DNA of 55,696 nucleotides from Ktedonobacterales bacterium (GTDB taxonomy: Bacteria > Chloroflexota > Ktedonobacteria > Ktedonobacterales > JADMIN01). Each line of letters opens with the position of its first letter. Position 1 is the first letter of the stretch. Location: NCBI GenBank assembly GCA_025935195.1, contig JAICVS010000010.1:1-55696 (forward strand), in the 5' to 3' direction. This document shows positions 10,302 to 18,712 of this stretch, piece by piece. A model generated the notes under the pieces. It had not been told where the DNA came from. It worked only from the letters and a program-made list of their open reading frames with translations, and ran no database searches. The translations under genes and the position numbers were made by a program.

Positions 10302-10313
10302 ATAGCGGCTTGC

Positions 10314-12761
10314 TCAGCGTTTGTTGCGCTGGCGCGCGATGATCGAGCGCAGCTCGGCGGTCTGGGGCAGCCCCGGCTGCAAGCGATCCACCAGATCCAG
10401 CTCGTGCTGCGCGTCGGCGTAGCGTTCCAGCGCGCCATAGCAGGCGGCGAGGTTGAGCCGCTGCGGCACGGCGAGCGGATTGAGCTGCACGGCCGTCTCC
10501 AGGTGTGGCAGCGCCTCGGCGCCCTTCTCGCGCGCGAGCAGCAGCGAGCCGAGCGCGTAGTGGGCGGCGCCGTCGCCCGGATCGTGGCGCACACCCTCTT
10601 CGAGCGCGATCAGCGCATCCTCCGGCTGGCCGAGCAGGTCGTAGATCGCGCCCATGCGCGCGTAGAGACCGGCGATGGTGTTGTCCAGCTTGGCGGCCTC
10701 GCGCAGCGCCCCTAGCGCCTCCCGCGCGATGGCGCGGCGCTCGTCGGCGCTCGGCTCCGTTGGAGCGTCCAGGTTTTCACCGGTGATGCGGCCCATCAGC
10801 GCGTCGGAGAGATCGGAATACAGCATGGCGCGTTGCGGATCGGCCGCGATGCCCTCACGTAGCCGCGCCTCCGCCTGATGGTAATGCCCCTGGCGGGCCA
10901 GCAGCTCGCCCAGCCCTTGCAGGTGCTCCGCTGTCGGCTCGGCCGTCACGACCGCTGTGAGCGTCCCGACCGCGCGCTCCAGCCAGGCCGTCTCCGCCTC
11001 GACGGCGCCCTGCTGCGCGTACTGCTCCGCGACGAGGTATTGCTCGACGCCCAGCTCGAAGCGATTGCGCGTCTCATTGCCGAACCGGCTGCCCATGCGC
11101 TCGATGACCGCCGCGGCACGCTCGTGGTTGCCCAGCGTACGCGCGTCCACGATGGCATCCCGATAGTTGGCCTCGTCCAGCGGCAGCCGCACCGTCACGG
11201 CATCGCGATAATGCAGCCCCGCCGTGAGCGCGCCGGTGATCGTCTCCAACGCCCGCGCCGCCTCTTCGCTGCGTGGATCGGGCGGCGGACTCGCGGTGAT
11301 GCGCTGCACCGTCTCGTGCGCCTCAGCGACGCGCTTCTGTAGCTCCTCGACGGTGAGGGCCTGGCTGGTTGCCCCTTCATCGCGCGAGCGCGTGATCAGC
11401 CAGAGGCCGCTGGCACGGTCACGCGCCAGCGTGTAGCCGGTCCAGTACCAGTGCCGGCCGGTCTCCTTGCTGGTGATAGTGGCGAGCGGCAGCTCGTCCA
11501 ACTGCCCGCCCATCTCCACCTCGCGCAGCACCAGCGACCAGAACACCTCGACATCCTTGCGCTCGCCCGCGCCGATGACACCGGCCGCACCAGGCACCCA
11601 GAGCGCGGAGGCGCGGCGCTCCTGCTCACGCACCAGCGCGACGCGCAGGCCCGACGGCTCGGCCTCCTTCGCCCACTGGCGGCGCAGCGCGATGTACGCG
11701 GCGCGGCCCTCTTTCTGCCGCGTGGCGTGGTCGTTCGCCAGCAGATCGTACGCGAGGGCGAAGTCGCCAAAGCTCCAGGAGCCTAGCCAGTTGAGCGCAA
11801 CCTCATCCGACTCCAGTTCCCCAGAGATGAGGAAGCGGTCGCCCTCGGTCGCGGCGCGCGCCTCCTCAGCCTCCACCTCGGCGCGGGCGTCCGCGTCGTC
11901 GGGTACGTCGAGCAGGCGCGGCGCGATGAGCGCGCGGTGGCGCTGGAAATCGCTATGTGGTTGTGTTCCGCGCCACTCGTTCACGTCCAGTGCCTCCAGC
12001 ACGAGGCGGCGTGCCTGCGCCCAGGTGACGGGAACAAGCTCGACGTCGTCCTCACGCAGCGGCGCCAGCACATCACGCTCGAAGCGGCCGCGGCTCATCG
12101 GCTCGACCAGCGAGAAGTCGCGCACTCCCTCCTGCCAGAAGCCCAGCTCGAAGACGTGGCCGCGCACGAAATTCGGATCGCTGCCCTCCTGCCAGCCGAG
12201 CACGAGCGCAAGCTCGCCCCGCTCGCGTGTGCGCGAGGCGAAGGCCAGCGCGAGGCGCAGCGACCGCGGCGCGGGCACAGTGGCGAGCGAGGGCGCGATC
12301 AGCGGCGTCGCGTGAGTATCCACCTGCCGGGTGGCGCCGGACGGGCCGGCAGCGGGCGTGGTCGCCGGGATGGGCAGCGTGGCTGGGGCGCCGGTGGAGC
12401 GCAGGCGCAGGCGTGCGCGGCGGGCCTCGCGGGCCACATCGCGCCGCGCCTCCAGCTCGCCCATCGCCTGCGCCACATCCGCCGCGTCGCGGGCAGCGTC
12501 GCCGCGCACGTCGCCCAGGCGCAGCGCGAAAGCCAGCGCCACCGGCTCAGGCGCGTCGCTCACCGCGACAAGGCGGGCGGTGAGGGCGTCGTGGCCCTCA
12601 GGCGCGGCCGCGCGCAGGGATTCCGCGAGCGCCGGCATGCCCGCCAGCAGCTCCGCGACCTGTCGCTCCTGATCGGCGTCCAGCGTGGGCGCCTCATCCC
12701 GCTCGTGGTGGCCCGCGCCGTGTCCATGAGATCGCTGGCCGCGCCGCTCGCTGCGTGCCAT
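10314..12761 (-). CDS. Large TPR-repeat protein
   Basis: An 815-residue soluble protein of unknown function. The N-terminus is His/Gly/Arg-rich, followed by an Ala/Arg-rich helical segment and a proline-rich linker near residues 120-150. A central region of about 350 residues (for example DFALAYDLLANDHATRQKEGRAAYIALRRQWAKE, a DUF4440/NTF2-like pattern) shows no firm family. From about residue 560 to the end, repeated helix pairs match TPR consensus, such as LYARMGAIYDLLGQPEDALIAL and AHYALGSLLLAREKGAEALPHL. TPR arrays mediate protein contacts; no signal peptide or membrane segment is visible. Convergent with the ABC operon. Confidence 0.82.
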   Translation of the reverse strand: MARSERRGQRSHGHGAGHHERDEAPTLDADQERQVAELLAGMPALAESLRAAAPEGHDALTARLVAVSDAPEPVALAFALRLGDVRGDAARDAADVAQAMGELEARRDVAREARRARLRLRSTGAPATLPIPATTPAAGPSGATRQVDTHATPLIAPSLATVPAPRSLRLALAFASRTRERGELALVLGWQEGSDPNFVRGHVFELGFWQEGVRDFSLVEPMSRGRFERDVLAPLREDDVELVPVTWAQARRLVLEALDVNEWRGTQPHSDFQRHRALIAPRLLDVPDDADARAEVEAEEARAATEGDRFLISGELESDEVALNWLGSWSFGDFALAYDLLANDHATRQKEGRAAYIALRRQWAKEAEPSGLRVALVREQERRASALWVPGAAGVIGAGERKDVEVFWSLVLREVEMGGQLDELPLATITSKETGRHWYWTGYTLARDRASGLWLITRSRDEGATSQALTVEELQKRVAEAHETVQRITASPPPDPRSEEAARALETITGALTAGLHYRDAVTVRLPLDEANYRDAIVDARTLGNHERAAAVIERMGSRFGNETRNRFELGVEQYLVAEQYAQQGAVEAETAWLERAVGTLTAVVTAEPTAEHLQGLGELLARQGHYHQAEARLREGIAADPQRAMLYSDLSDALMGRITGENLDAPTEPSADERRAIAREALGALREAAKLDNTIAGLYARMGAIYDLLGQPEDALIALEEGVRHDPGDGAAHYALGSLLLAREKGAEALPHLETAVQLNPLAVPQRLNLAACYGALERYADAQHELDLVDRLQPGLPQTAELRSIIARQRNKR

Positions 12762-12843
12762 AAGGTCGCGCTCCTTCCACCGTCTGCCGCCATGCCGTCG
12801 TCATGCCGTCATATATGCGCCCGTCAACCGGCCGCATCATTGG

Positions 12844-12873
12844 ATTCTAGCACGCGCGGATGACAGCCCACAA
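12844..12873 (-). promoter_or_regulatory. Possible promoter for the TPR gene
   Basis: On the minus strand TTGTGG (12868-12873) and TAGAAT (12844-12849) are separated by 18 bases. The predicted transcript start is about 75 bases ahead of the TPR gene start. The -10 is good and the -35 weak, so this is a pattern match only. Confidence 0.35.
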
Positions 12874-12906
12874 GCGAAGCAAGTGGCAAGAACGGGAGAG
12901 AGCGGA

Positions 12907-14208
12907 TCACGCGCCCAAACGCGCGGCAAGCGTATTCGCCAGCTGGATGCTATAGTTCTGGCCGCGATCCTGAGGGTACACCTGGAACATGTTCGCCACG
13001 TAGAGGTTGGGGATGGGCGTCTCGTGCGGCGGGATGTGGCGCTTGTAGTCCAGCGTGACGATCGGCTGGGCGAAGGGCGCGGCGAAGCCCCAGCACTCAC
13101 GCACCCATTCACGCGAAAAGGCGGGATTGAGGCGCCGCAGATGCGGGCTGTACCGCGCGAGAAGCGCGTCGGGCGTGGCTGTCATGGTCGGGTGATCCAT
13201 CGGCAGGTAGTTGCCGAGGTAGAGCAGGTGGCGGCCGCCGTACTCGCTCGCCGGAATGTAGTTGGTATGCTCGACGGCGGCGAGGAATGGGTAATCGGGA
13301 TCGGTGATGCTGAGCCAGTAGACATCTTTGAGCAGCGGACGGTCGAGCGCGAGGATGAGGCAGTGCGCGCCGAAAGCCGCGCCCCACTCATAGCGCGCGC
13401 GATAGCTCTCCGGCAGGTCCGGTGCGAGCCGCAAGGTGAGCCGCGGTGCCAGTGTCGAGACAACCCGCCCGTAGCGCTCGTCGCCCGCGCTCGATACGAC
13501 ACGCAGCGCGCCATCCGCCTCCGGCCGGATGGACTCCACCGCCGTCCCCAGGCGCACCGCGCCATCGTGCGCCGCGATGCCAGCGGCCAGCGCCTCGTAG
13601 ATCTGCTGGAAGCCGCCGCGCAGATACCCCAGCGAGCTGGTGCGGCAGTGGATGCGCCCCCACATCCACGGCGCGGCGATCTCCCCGGCGTACGCGCCGA
13701 ACTTGCCGCGTAGCTGCGGCTCCCACACCGTCTCGTACGCGCGCCGGCCCATCCAGCGCGGCAGCCAGTCGGCGGCGGTGCGGCCTTCGAGCAGGTCTGG
13801 CGTGGGCAGCGCTTTGAGCACGGCGAGGCCGAAGGCGAGACGCAGCCGGTCGTGGATGGGTAGCCGTGGGAACGTCAGCACGGGCAGCGGGCCGTCCAGG
13901 CGGTAGGGTGTGCCGCCGATCAGCAGGCTGGTGTTCGGCGTACCCCAATAGAGCTTGTCCGCCAGTCCCAGCTCGCGGATGAGCGCGATGGCATCCGTAT
14001 CCGTGCGGAACAGGTGATGGTAGAACTTCTCCAGCCAGGGGCCGTCCTCGCCCACACGAAAGCCCGCCGCCAGCCCGCCCACCACCGGCTCGCGTTCCAT
14101 CACCACCACGCGCTCGCCCGCCCGCGCCAGCCGGTACGCCAGCGTGAGGCCGAGCGCGCCGCCGCCCAATATCGCCGTTCCCGCCGTCCCCGCGGATGCC
14201 ATGTCCAT
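12907..14208 (-). CDS. NAD(P)/FAD-dependent amine-oxidase-like oxidoreductase
   Basis: Flavoprotein of the amine oxidase/protoporphyrinogen oxidase/phytoene desaturase superfamily, about 433 residues. The N-terminal Rossmann motif is AILGGGALGLTLAYRLARAG, ending in the acidic ERE of the second strand, followed by GGLAAGF, the family's FAD-binding GG motif. GPWLEKFYHHLF and the C-terminal NLYVANMFQVYPQDRGQNYS closing block identify a subgroup common near glycan genes, which resembles UDP-galactopyranose mutase in layout. The start at 14208 follows GGAG by five bases; upstream in-frame ATGs (14229, 14283) lack a ribosome site. Substrate is unknown; an isoprenoid, porphyrin or sugar nucleotide is possible. 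Confidence 0.85.
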   Translation of the reverse strand: MDMASAGTAGTAILGGGALGLTLAYRLARAGERVVVMEREPVVGGLAAGFRVGEDGPWLEKFYHHLFRTDTDAIALIRELGLADKLYWGTPNTSLLIGGTPYRLDGPLPVLTFPRLPIHDRLRLAFGLAVLKALPTPDLLEGRTAADWLPRWMGRRAYETVWEPQLRGKFGAYAGEIAAPWMWGRIHCRTSSLGYLRGGFQQIYEALAAGIAAHDGAVRLGTAVESIRPEADGALRVVSSAGDERYGRVVSTLAPRLTLRLAPDLPESYRARYEWGAAFGAHCLILALDRPLLKDVYWLSITDPDYPFLAAVEHTNYIPASEYGGRHLLYLGNYLPMDHPTMTATPDALLARYSPHLRRLNPAFSREWVRECWGFAAPFAQPIVTLDYKRHIPPHETPIPNLYVANMFQVYPQDRGQNYSIQLANTLAARLGA

Positions 14209-14315
14209 CCCCGCTCCAGTCTCCCTCATGTGCCTGTGAGCATACATCGCGGCAGTGTAACGTCCGCGGCGTCCATGGCGCAAGCGGTCCTAGCCGCGAA
14301 CGAGGGGTACGCCGC

Positions 14316-14579
14316 TCACCGCTCCCAGTCCGGCCGGTCCTCCGCCGCCTCATCGGCAGCCAGCCCGTCGAGCTGGTCGGCCTCCAGAGCGCCTTCCCAC
14401 CGCTCGTTCGACTCAGCGGGCGAGTGGGAAGACCGCTCCGTGGGGCTGGCGGCGCTGGGCTGGGCGAAGTCGTCCGCGGCCGGGTGATCGGCCTCCGCCT
14501 CGCGTCCCTCTAGCCGCTCCAGTTGATCCGCCTCCAGATTGCCCTGCCACTGCTCGTTGGCTTCGGTTTCGCGCTCCAT
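14316..14579 (-). CDS. Small acidic protein with an internal duplication
   Basis: An 87-residue very acidic protein with no recognised domain. It contains two copies of one motif: NEQWQGNLEADQLERL near residue 6 and NERWEGALEADQLDGL near residue 58, joined by a Ser/Pro/Ala-rich linker. Conservation of the motif at the protein level between the copies argues for real coding. The ATG follows GGAG by seven bases. It lies between guaB and the FAD oxidoreductase on the same strand. The two copies could form a tandem binding unit; function is unknown. Confidence 0.6.
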   Translation of the reverse strand: MERETEANEQWQGNLEADQLERLEGREAEADHPAADDFAQPSAASPTERSSHSPAESNERWEGALEADQLDGLAADEAAEDRPDWER

Positions 14580-14707
14580 CGCAGTGCTCCATTTCACGAG
14601 GCGCCTGCCCGCCGCGTCACACCGGCCGGCTCCCAACACAGCCGGCGACACGGTCACCCGCGCCCGCCACGATAGCTTCCCGCACTATCCGCGCCTACCT
14701 CCTACCG

Positions 14708-16213
14708 CTACCGCCGCCCCACGCCGTAATTGGGTGCCTCTTTGGTGATCACGACATCGTGCGGATGGCTCTCGCGCAGGCCGGCGCCGGTGATGCGCAC
14801 GAAGCGCGTGCGCTCTTGCAGCGCGGCGACATCCTCGGCGCCGACGTAGCCCATCGCCTGGCGCAGGCCGCCGACGAGCTGATAGATCAGGCTGCCGAGC
14901 GGCCCCTTGTACGGCACGCGCCCCTCGATGCCCTCGGCGATCAGCCGCGACTCTTCGATAACGTCGCTCTGGAAGTAGCGATCTTTGCTATAGCCGCGGC
15001 GTTTCATCGCGCCGATGGACCCCATGCCGCGATAGTCCTTGTAGCGCTCGCCCTGCGAGATGATCAGCTCGCCGGGGCTTTCGTCCACGCCGGCGAGCAG
15101 ACTGCCTAGCATCACCGTATCGGCTCCCGCGGCGATGGCCTTGGCGATGTCGCCCGAATACTGAATACCGCCGTCCGCAATGATCGGCACACCGCTCTTT
15201 GCCGCCGCCTGGGCGCAGTCGAAAATCGCGGTAATTTGCGGAACTCCAGTGCCGGCCACTACGCGCGTCGTACATATAGATCCAGGCCCCACTCCGGCCT
15301 TCACGGCATGCGTACCCGCTTCGATGAGCGCGACCGTCGCCTCGCCGGTCGCGACGTTGCCGGCGGCGATCTGCGCGCGCGCGCCAAAGGTTTGTACCAG
15401 CTTGCGCACCGTCTCAATCACCATGCGCGAGTGGCCGTGGGACGTGTCAATCACCAGGATGTCCGCGTCCTCAGCGACCAGCGCCTCGCAGCGCTCGAAG
15501 GCGTCCGGCCCCACGCCGACCGCCGCGCCGACGCGCAGGCGTCCCTGCGCGTCCTTTGCCGCGTTGGGATGCTGAATCTTCTTCTGGATGTCCTTGACCG
15601 TGATCAGGCCCCTGAGTGTACTGTGCTCGTCCACGACGGGCAGCTTCTCGACTTTGTAGCGGTGCAGGATATCGTTGGCTGCTTCGAGCGTGGTGCCGAC
15701 GGGCGCGGTGATCAGGTGTTCGCTGGTCATCAGCTCACGGATGGGCCGGTCGAGGCGCTGCTCGAAGCGGATGTCGCGGTTGGTGAGGATGCCGACGAGG
15801 CGTCCGTCCTCAGTGATGGGAATGCCAGAGATGTGGTAGCGCGCCATCACGGCCAGCGCGGCACGCAGCGAGTCCTCGGGGCCGAGCGTGATCGGATCGA
15901 TGATCATGCCCGACTCGGAGCGTTTCACCTTATCCACCTCGGCCGCCTGATCCTCCACCGAGAGGTTGCGATGGATGATGCCGATGCCGCCCTCGCGCGC
16001 CAGCGCGATTGCCAGCCGCGCCTCGGTGACGGTATCCATCGCCGCGGAGAGAATGGGGATGTTGAGCGTGATGTCCGCCGTCAGGCGCGTGCGGGTGGAA
16101 ACGTCACCGGGCAGCACGCTCGACTCAGCCGGGATCAGCAACACGTCGTCGAAGGTGAGGCCTTCCTTGCCGAACTTCCGCTGCCACGCCTCGTCGCTCG
16201 TCGTCACGCTCAC
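14708..16213 (-). CDS. guaB: Inosine-5'-monophosphate dehydrogenase
   Basis: Oxidises IMP to XMP with NAD, the committed step of GTP synthesis. The 501-residue product starts at a GTG seven bases after GGAGG; the longer frame to 16261 would read through the leader hairpin. It opens with [18 protein letters not shown]. Two CBS domains span about residues 100-215 ([22 protein letters not shown], then VEKLPVVDE). The catalytic loop GPGSICTTR puts the active-site Cys at about 314, followed by [10 protein letters not shown]. The family is unambiguous. A terminator-like hairpin in its 5' leader suggests attenuation, as noted separately. Confidence 0.97.
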   Translation of the reverse strand: MSVTTSDEAWQRKFGKEGLTFDDVLLIPAESSVLPGDVSTRTRLTADITLNIPILSAAMDTVTEARLAIALAREGGIGIIHRNLSVEDQAAEVDKVKRSESGMIIDPITLGPEDSLRAALAVMARYHISGIPITEDGRLVGILTNRDIRFEQRLDRPIRELMTSEHLITAPVGTTLEAANDILHRYKVEKLPVVDEHSTLRGLITVKDIQKKIQHPNAAKDAQGRLRVGAAVGVGPDAFERCEALVAEDADILVIDTSHGHSRMVIETVRKLVQTFGARAQIAAGNVATGEATVALIEAGTHAVKAGVGPGSICTTRVVAGTGVPQITAIFDCAQAAAKSGVPIIADGGIQYSGDIAKAIAAGADTVMLGSLLAGVDESPGELIISQGERYKDYRGMGSIGAMKRRGYSKDRYFQSDVIEESRLIAEGIEGRVPYKGPLGSLIYQLVGGLRQAMGYVGAEDVAALQERTRFVRITGAGLRESHPHDVVITKEAPNYGVGRR

Positions 16214-16259
16214 GCCGACACCTCCCTCTCGCTCGCGCGTCGCCGGGTACAACGGATAC

Positions 16260-16300
16260 AAAAAGCGCCCAGCTCGTGACGCACGCCGTCACGCCTGGGC
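16260..16300 (-). terminator. Intrinsic terminator-like hairpin in the guaB leader
   Basis: Read on the minus strand, GCCCAG (16300-16295) pairs with CTGGGC (16272-16267), and inside it GTGACG pairs with CGTCAC around a five-base loop. The stem is followed by GC and five T residues (16264-16260). This is a textbook rho-independent shape that ends about 47 bases before the guaB GTG. It could terminate the upstream DUF433 transcript or act as an attenuator of guaB. Confidence 0.7.
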
Positions 16301-16302
16301 CA

Positions 16303-16314
16303 CCCAACGTTGGG
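16303..16314. promoter_or_regulatory. 12-bp perfect palindrome in the guaB leader
   Basis: CCCAACGTTGGG is a perfect palindrome immediately upstream of the leader hairpin. It could be an operator for a dimeric repressor, or its TGGG half could pair with the CCCA of the terminator stem as an alternative fold. Both are inference. Confidence 0.4.
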
Positions 16315-16380
16315 CGCCGGAACCAATTGGATCGCCCGCATCGTCCCGCACGACGCGCCGCCGCTCCGCGCATTTGTCTA

Positions 16381-16410
16381 TACATATCACGCCCGCGCCG
16401 CGCACGTCAA
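16381..16410 (-). promoter_or_regulatory. Possible guaB promoter
   Basis: On the minus strand TTGACG (16410-16405) is followed after 18 bases by TATGTA (16386-16381). It would start transcription about 160 bases ahead of guaB, placing the palindrome and the terminator hairpin inside the leader. The -35 is good and the -10 is weak. Confidence 0.4.
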
Positions 16411-16440
16411 CGCAACGGGACACAGCGGCGGGCAGACATG

Positions 16441-16758
16441 CTACAAAGGGCGATAGGCGGCCAGGCGCGCGCGCATCGCAGCGAAGAACTGGGGATGCTC
16501 CGCCTCCACCGCGGCTTGATGCGCGGCGAGGATGTCGCCGGTCTCACGGAAGTGCGCGTCCAGCTCAGCCTGGTGCTCCAGATAGTCGGTGATTGTGCCG
16601 TAGACCGCCACGAGCGGCAGCGTCGGGAAAGCGGCCGCGATGTCCTCAGGCGCCGCTCCGCGGTTCCAAGCGGCAATGACGCTATGGACGGTGACACGGC
16701 TCTCGGCGGCGAAATATTCTCCCTCACGCTGCCGCACGTACGCCGCGACCGCGCTCAT
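16441..16758 (-). CDS. DUF433 domain protein (antitoxin-like)
   Basis: A 105-residue protein of the DUF433 family: AAESRVTVHSVIAAWNRGAAPEDIAAAFPTLPLVAVYGTITDYLEH matches the whole domain, a compact helical fold often annotated as a VapB-like antitoxin. The start chosen (ATG at 16758) follows AGGGAAGGG by about six bases; in-frame ATGs at 16803 and 16824 are alternatives. In many genomes DUF433 genes are followed by a DUF5615 PIN-like toxin. Here the next gene is guaB, so it appears to be an orphan. A role outside toxin-antitoxin pairing is therefore possible. Confidence 0.85.
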   Translation of the reverse strand: MSAVAAYVRQREGEYFAAESRVTVHSVIAAWNRGAAPEDIAAAFPTLPLVAVYGTITDYLEHQAELDAHFRETGDILAAHQAAVEAEHPQFFAAMRARLAAYRPL

Positions 16759-16842
16759 GCTCAGCCCTTCCCTCATCATAGTGGCGACGCGCCCCACCGA
16801 CATCGCTCGACCGCGGTGTAGCACAGCGGCCGATGCTCCGTT

Positions 16843-17595
16843 TCACTCCACGGTGAAATCCGCCTCCGCCGGGATGGTCGTCCTCCCGTGGACGGCGCGC
16901 TCGAACTCCTGCAACCGCCGCATCTGCCGGTGGTTGGGCGCCGCCTGCCAGCGCCGCCGCTGGATGAGTCCCATCGCGTCGTGCGCGCTCATGCCCGCCG
17001 CCACCAGCGCCGCCGCCGTCAACAACACGCTGCGCCCCACACCATGCTCGCAGTGGATCAGCACGCGCTGGCCGCCCGCGATCTGCCGGTTCACCCACGC
17101 CGCGCCCTCACGCAACTGCTCCACGCTCAGCGGATGCGTATCCGGCGTGGGCAGCGAGAGCAGCGCGATGCCCTCATCCGCCAACAGCGCCGCGTCATCC
17201 TGATGCTCCGCGCGCGTGTCCACCACCCGTGTCACCCCCGCCCGCGCCAGCCGGTGAATGTCGCCGGGCAGCACACGCCCGCCCACGGCGAGCCGCTCTG
17301 TCACCCAGCTCAGATTCAGCCGATCCGGCAGCGGGATGCCCAGCCCGGCGGTGAACGCCGCGCGCCTTGAATCCTCTGGGAAAAGCACGACCGCGATGCG
17401 TGTCCAGCGCCGGTAGGCGAGGCGCACGACGCCCATCACCAGCCAGCGCAGCAGGCCTTTGCGCAGCAGCCCGCTGCCGCTCAGCACGGGTGGCGTGGAT
17501 GTGGATGGCTGCTGAAGCTCGGCCGCGGCCCTATCGGCGGGCGCTGCCGGCGACTCCGGCTGTTCAGGCGTGCGATTCTCAGCGGTAGTGGACAT
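16843..17595 (-). CDS. Dual-specificity protein phosphatase
   Basis: Cysteine phosphatase of the DUSP/PTP superfamily, 250 residues. The active-site loop HCEHGVGRS gives nucleophile Cys182 and Arg188 of the CX5R signature. The general acid is probably Asp152 in LPTPDTHPLS. The N-terminal 40 residues are Pro/Ala/Thr-rich, followed by a hydrophobic stretch near 45-72 that could associate with the membrane. The ATG follows GGAG by about nine bases. It lies downstream of the DUF1385 gene on the same strand. Substrate is unknown: phosphoprotein, phosphoinositide or phosphosugar are all possible. Confidence 0.88.
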   Translation of the reverse strand: MSTTAENRTPEQPESPAAPADRAAAELQQPSTSTPPVLSGSGLLRKGLLRWLVMGVVRLAYRRWTRIAVVLFPEDSRRAAFTAGLGIPLPDRLNLSWVTERLAVGGRVLPGDIHRLARAGVTRVVDTRAEHQDDAALLADEGIALLSLPTPDTHPLSVEQLREGAAWVNRQIAGGQRVLIHCEHGVGRSVLLTAAALVAAGMSAHDAMGLIQRRRWQAAPNHRQMRRLQEFERAVHGRTTIPAEADFTVE

Positions 17596-17656
17596 CTAGA
17601 TAATCTCCGTGCGCCATGGACAGGTGAGATGAGGGTGAAGGATGCTGGCCGCCGCG

Positions 17657-18712
17657 CTACGCGACGCGCTCCAGCACCGCCGCGCCATCCTGCTTCAAGA
17701 CACGCTCCAGCGCGACGATCGCGCACTCCATCTGTCCGTCGTCCGGCTCGCGCGTGGTCAACCCTTGCAGCGCGAGGCTCGGCGCCATCAGCCAGCGTAC
17801 CACGCGAAAGCGGTAGTTCGCCGCGCCCAGGCGCAGCAGCTCGTAGGCCAGCGACGCGATCACCGGCACCAGCACGATACGCGACAGGATCAGCACCGGC
17901 GCCGGCGGATGGCCGAGCAGCGCGAACACGAAGATCGAGAGCACGACCACGATCAGCAAGAACCCCGTGCCGCAGCGCGTATGCACGCGCGACGCCGCGC
18001 GCACGTGCGTCACATCCAGCGGCTCGCCCGCCTCATAGGCGTTGATCGCCTTGTGCTCCGCGCCGTGATACTCGAAGACACGCTGCACGCTGGCGAGCCG
18101 GCCGATGGCGGCGAGATAGAGGATGAGGATGACCAGCCGCACGACGCCCTCGACAACGAGCGCGCCCAGGCCGGTGCCAACCCACCGCCGCGCCAGCCCC
18201 ACCGCGCCCAGCGGCAGCAGGAAGAACAGGCCGACGGCGAACGCCAGCGAGAAGATCAGCGTGAAGGCCAGCCCCGCCCCACCGATGCCCTCCACCAGCG
18301 CCGGGCTGATATCGCTGATGGCGCCCGGCGCTGGCGAAGCCGCGGCCACAATGGTGCCCGCGCCACCCGACACGTCTGCCCCTGTGGTCCCCGCCGCCGC
18401 GACCCGCACCCCATCCGGCACCCGGCCCGCCGCCGTATCCCCCGTATCCGTCTCGTCCGCTTCCTGCTGAATAGAGACGTTGGCGGCGAACATCATCATG
18501 CGTGTGCCGAGAATGAGCATGTCCCACAGCAAGAGCAGCCCGCGCACGAACGGCCACTGCGAGACGCCGCGCGCGTAGATGCGCGGATTGAGTCGCTCCT
18601 CATGCACGAGCACGCCGCCCGAAGGCGCACGCACGGCGACGGCGGCCGAGTGGCGGCCGCGCATCATCACCCCCTCGATGACGGCCTGGCCGCCATAGTT
18701 AAATCTGGGCAT
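17657..18712 (-). CDS. DUF1385 membrane protein (YqhQ-like)
   Basis: Integral membrane protein of the DUF1385/YqhQ family, about 351 residues, function unproven. It begins MPRFNYGGQAVIEGVMMRG, the diagnostic start of the family. EYHGAEHKAINAYEAGEPL and SRVHTRCGTGFLLIVVVLSI in the second half are also family blocks, with His and Cys residues that could bind a metal. Four or more hydrophobic segments surround them. A Gly/Ala/Thr-rich insertion of about 50 residues near 85-135 is unusual. The ATG follows GGAGG by seven bases and overlaps the 3' end of the glycosyltransferase gene by 14 bases, so the two are cotranscribed. Confidence 0.92.
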   Translation of the reverse strand: MPRFNYGGQAVIEGVMMRGRHSAAVAVRAPSGGVLVHEERLNPRIYARGVSQWPFVRGLLLLWDMLILGTRMMMFAANVSIQQEADETDTGDTAAGRVPDGVRVAAAGTTGADVSGGAGTIVAAASPAPGAISDISPALVEGIGGAGLAFTLIFSLAFAVGLFFLLPLGAVGLARRWVGTGLGALVVEGVVRLVILILYLAAIGRLASVQRVFEYHGAEHKAINAYEAGEPLDVTHVRAASRVHTRCGTGFLLIVVVLSIFVFALLGHPPAPVLILSRIVLVPVIASLAYELLRLGAANYRFRVVRWLMAPSLALQGLTTREPDDGQMECAIVALERVLKQDGAAVLERVA

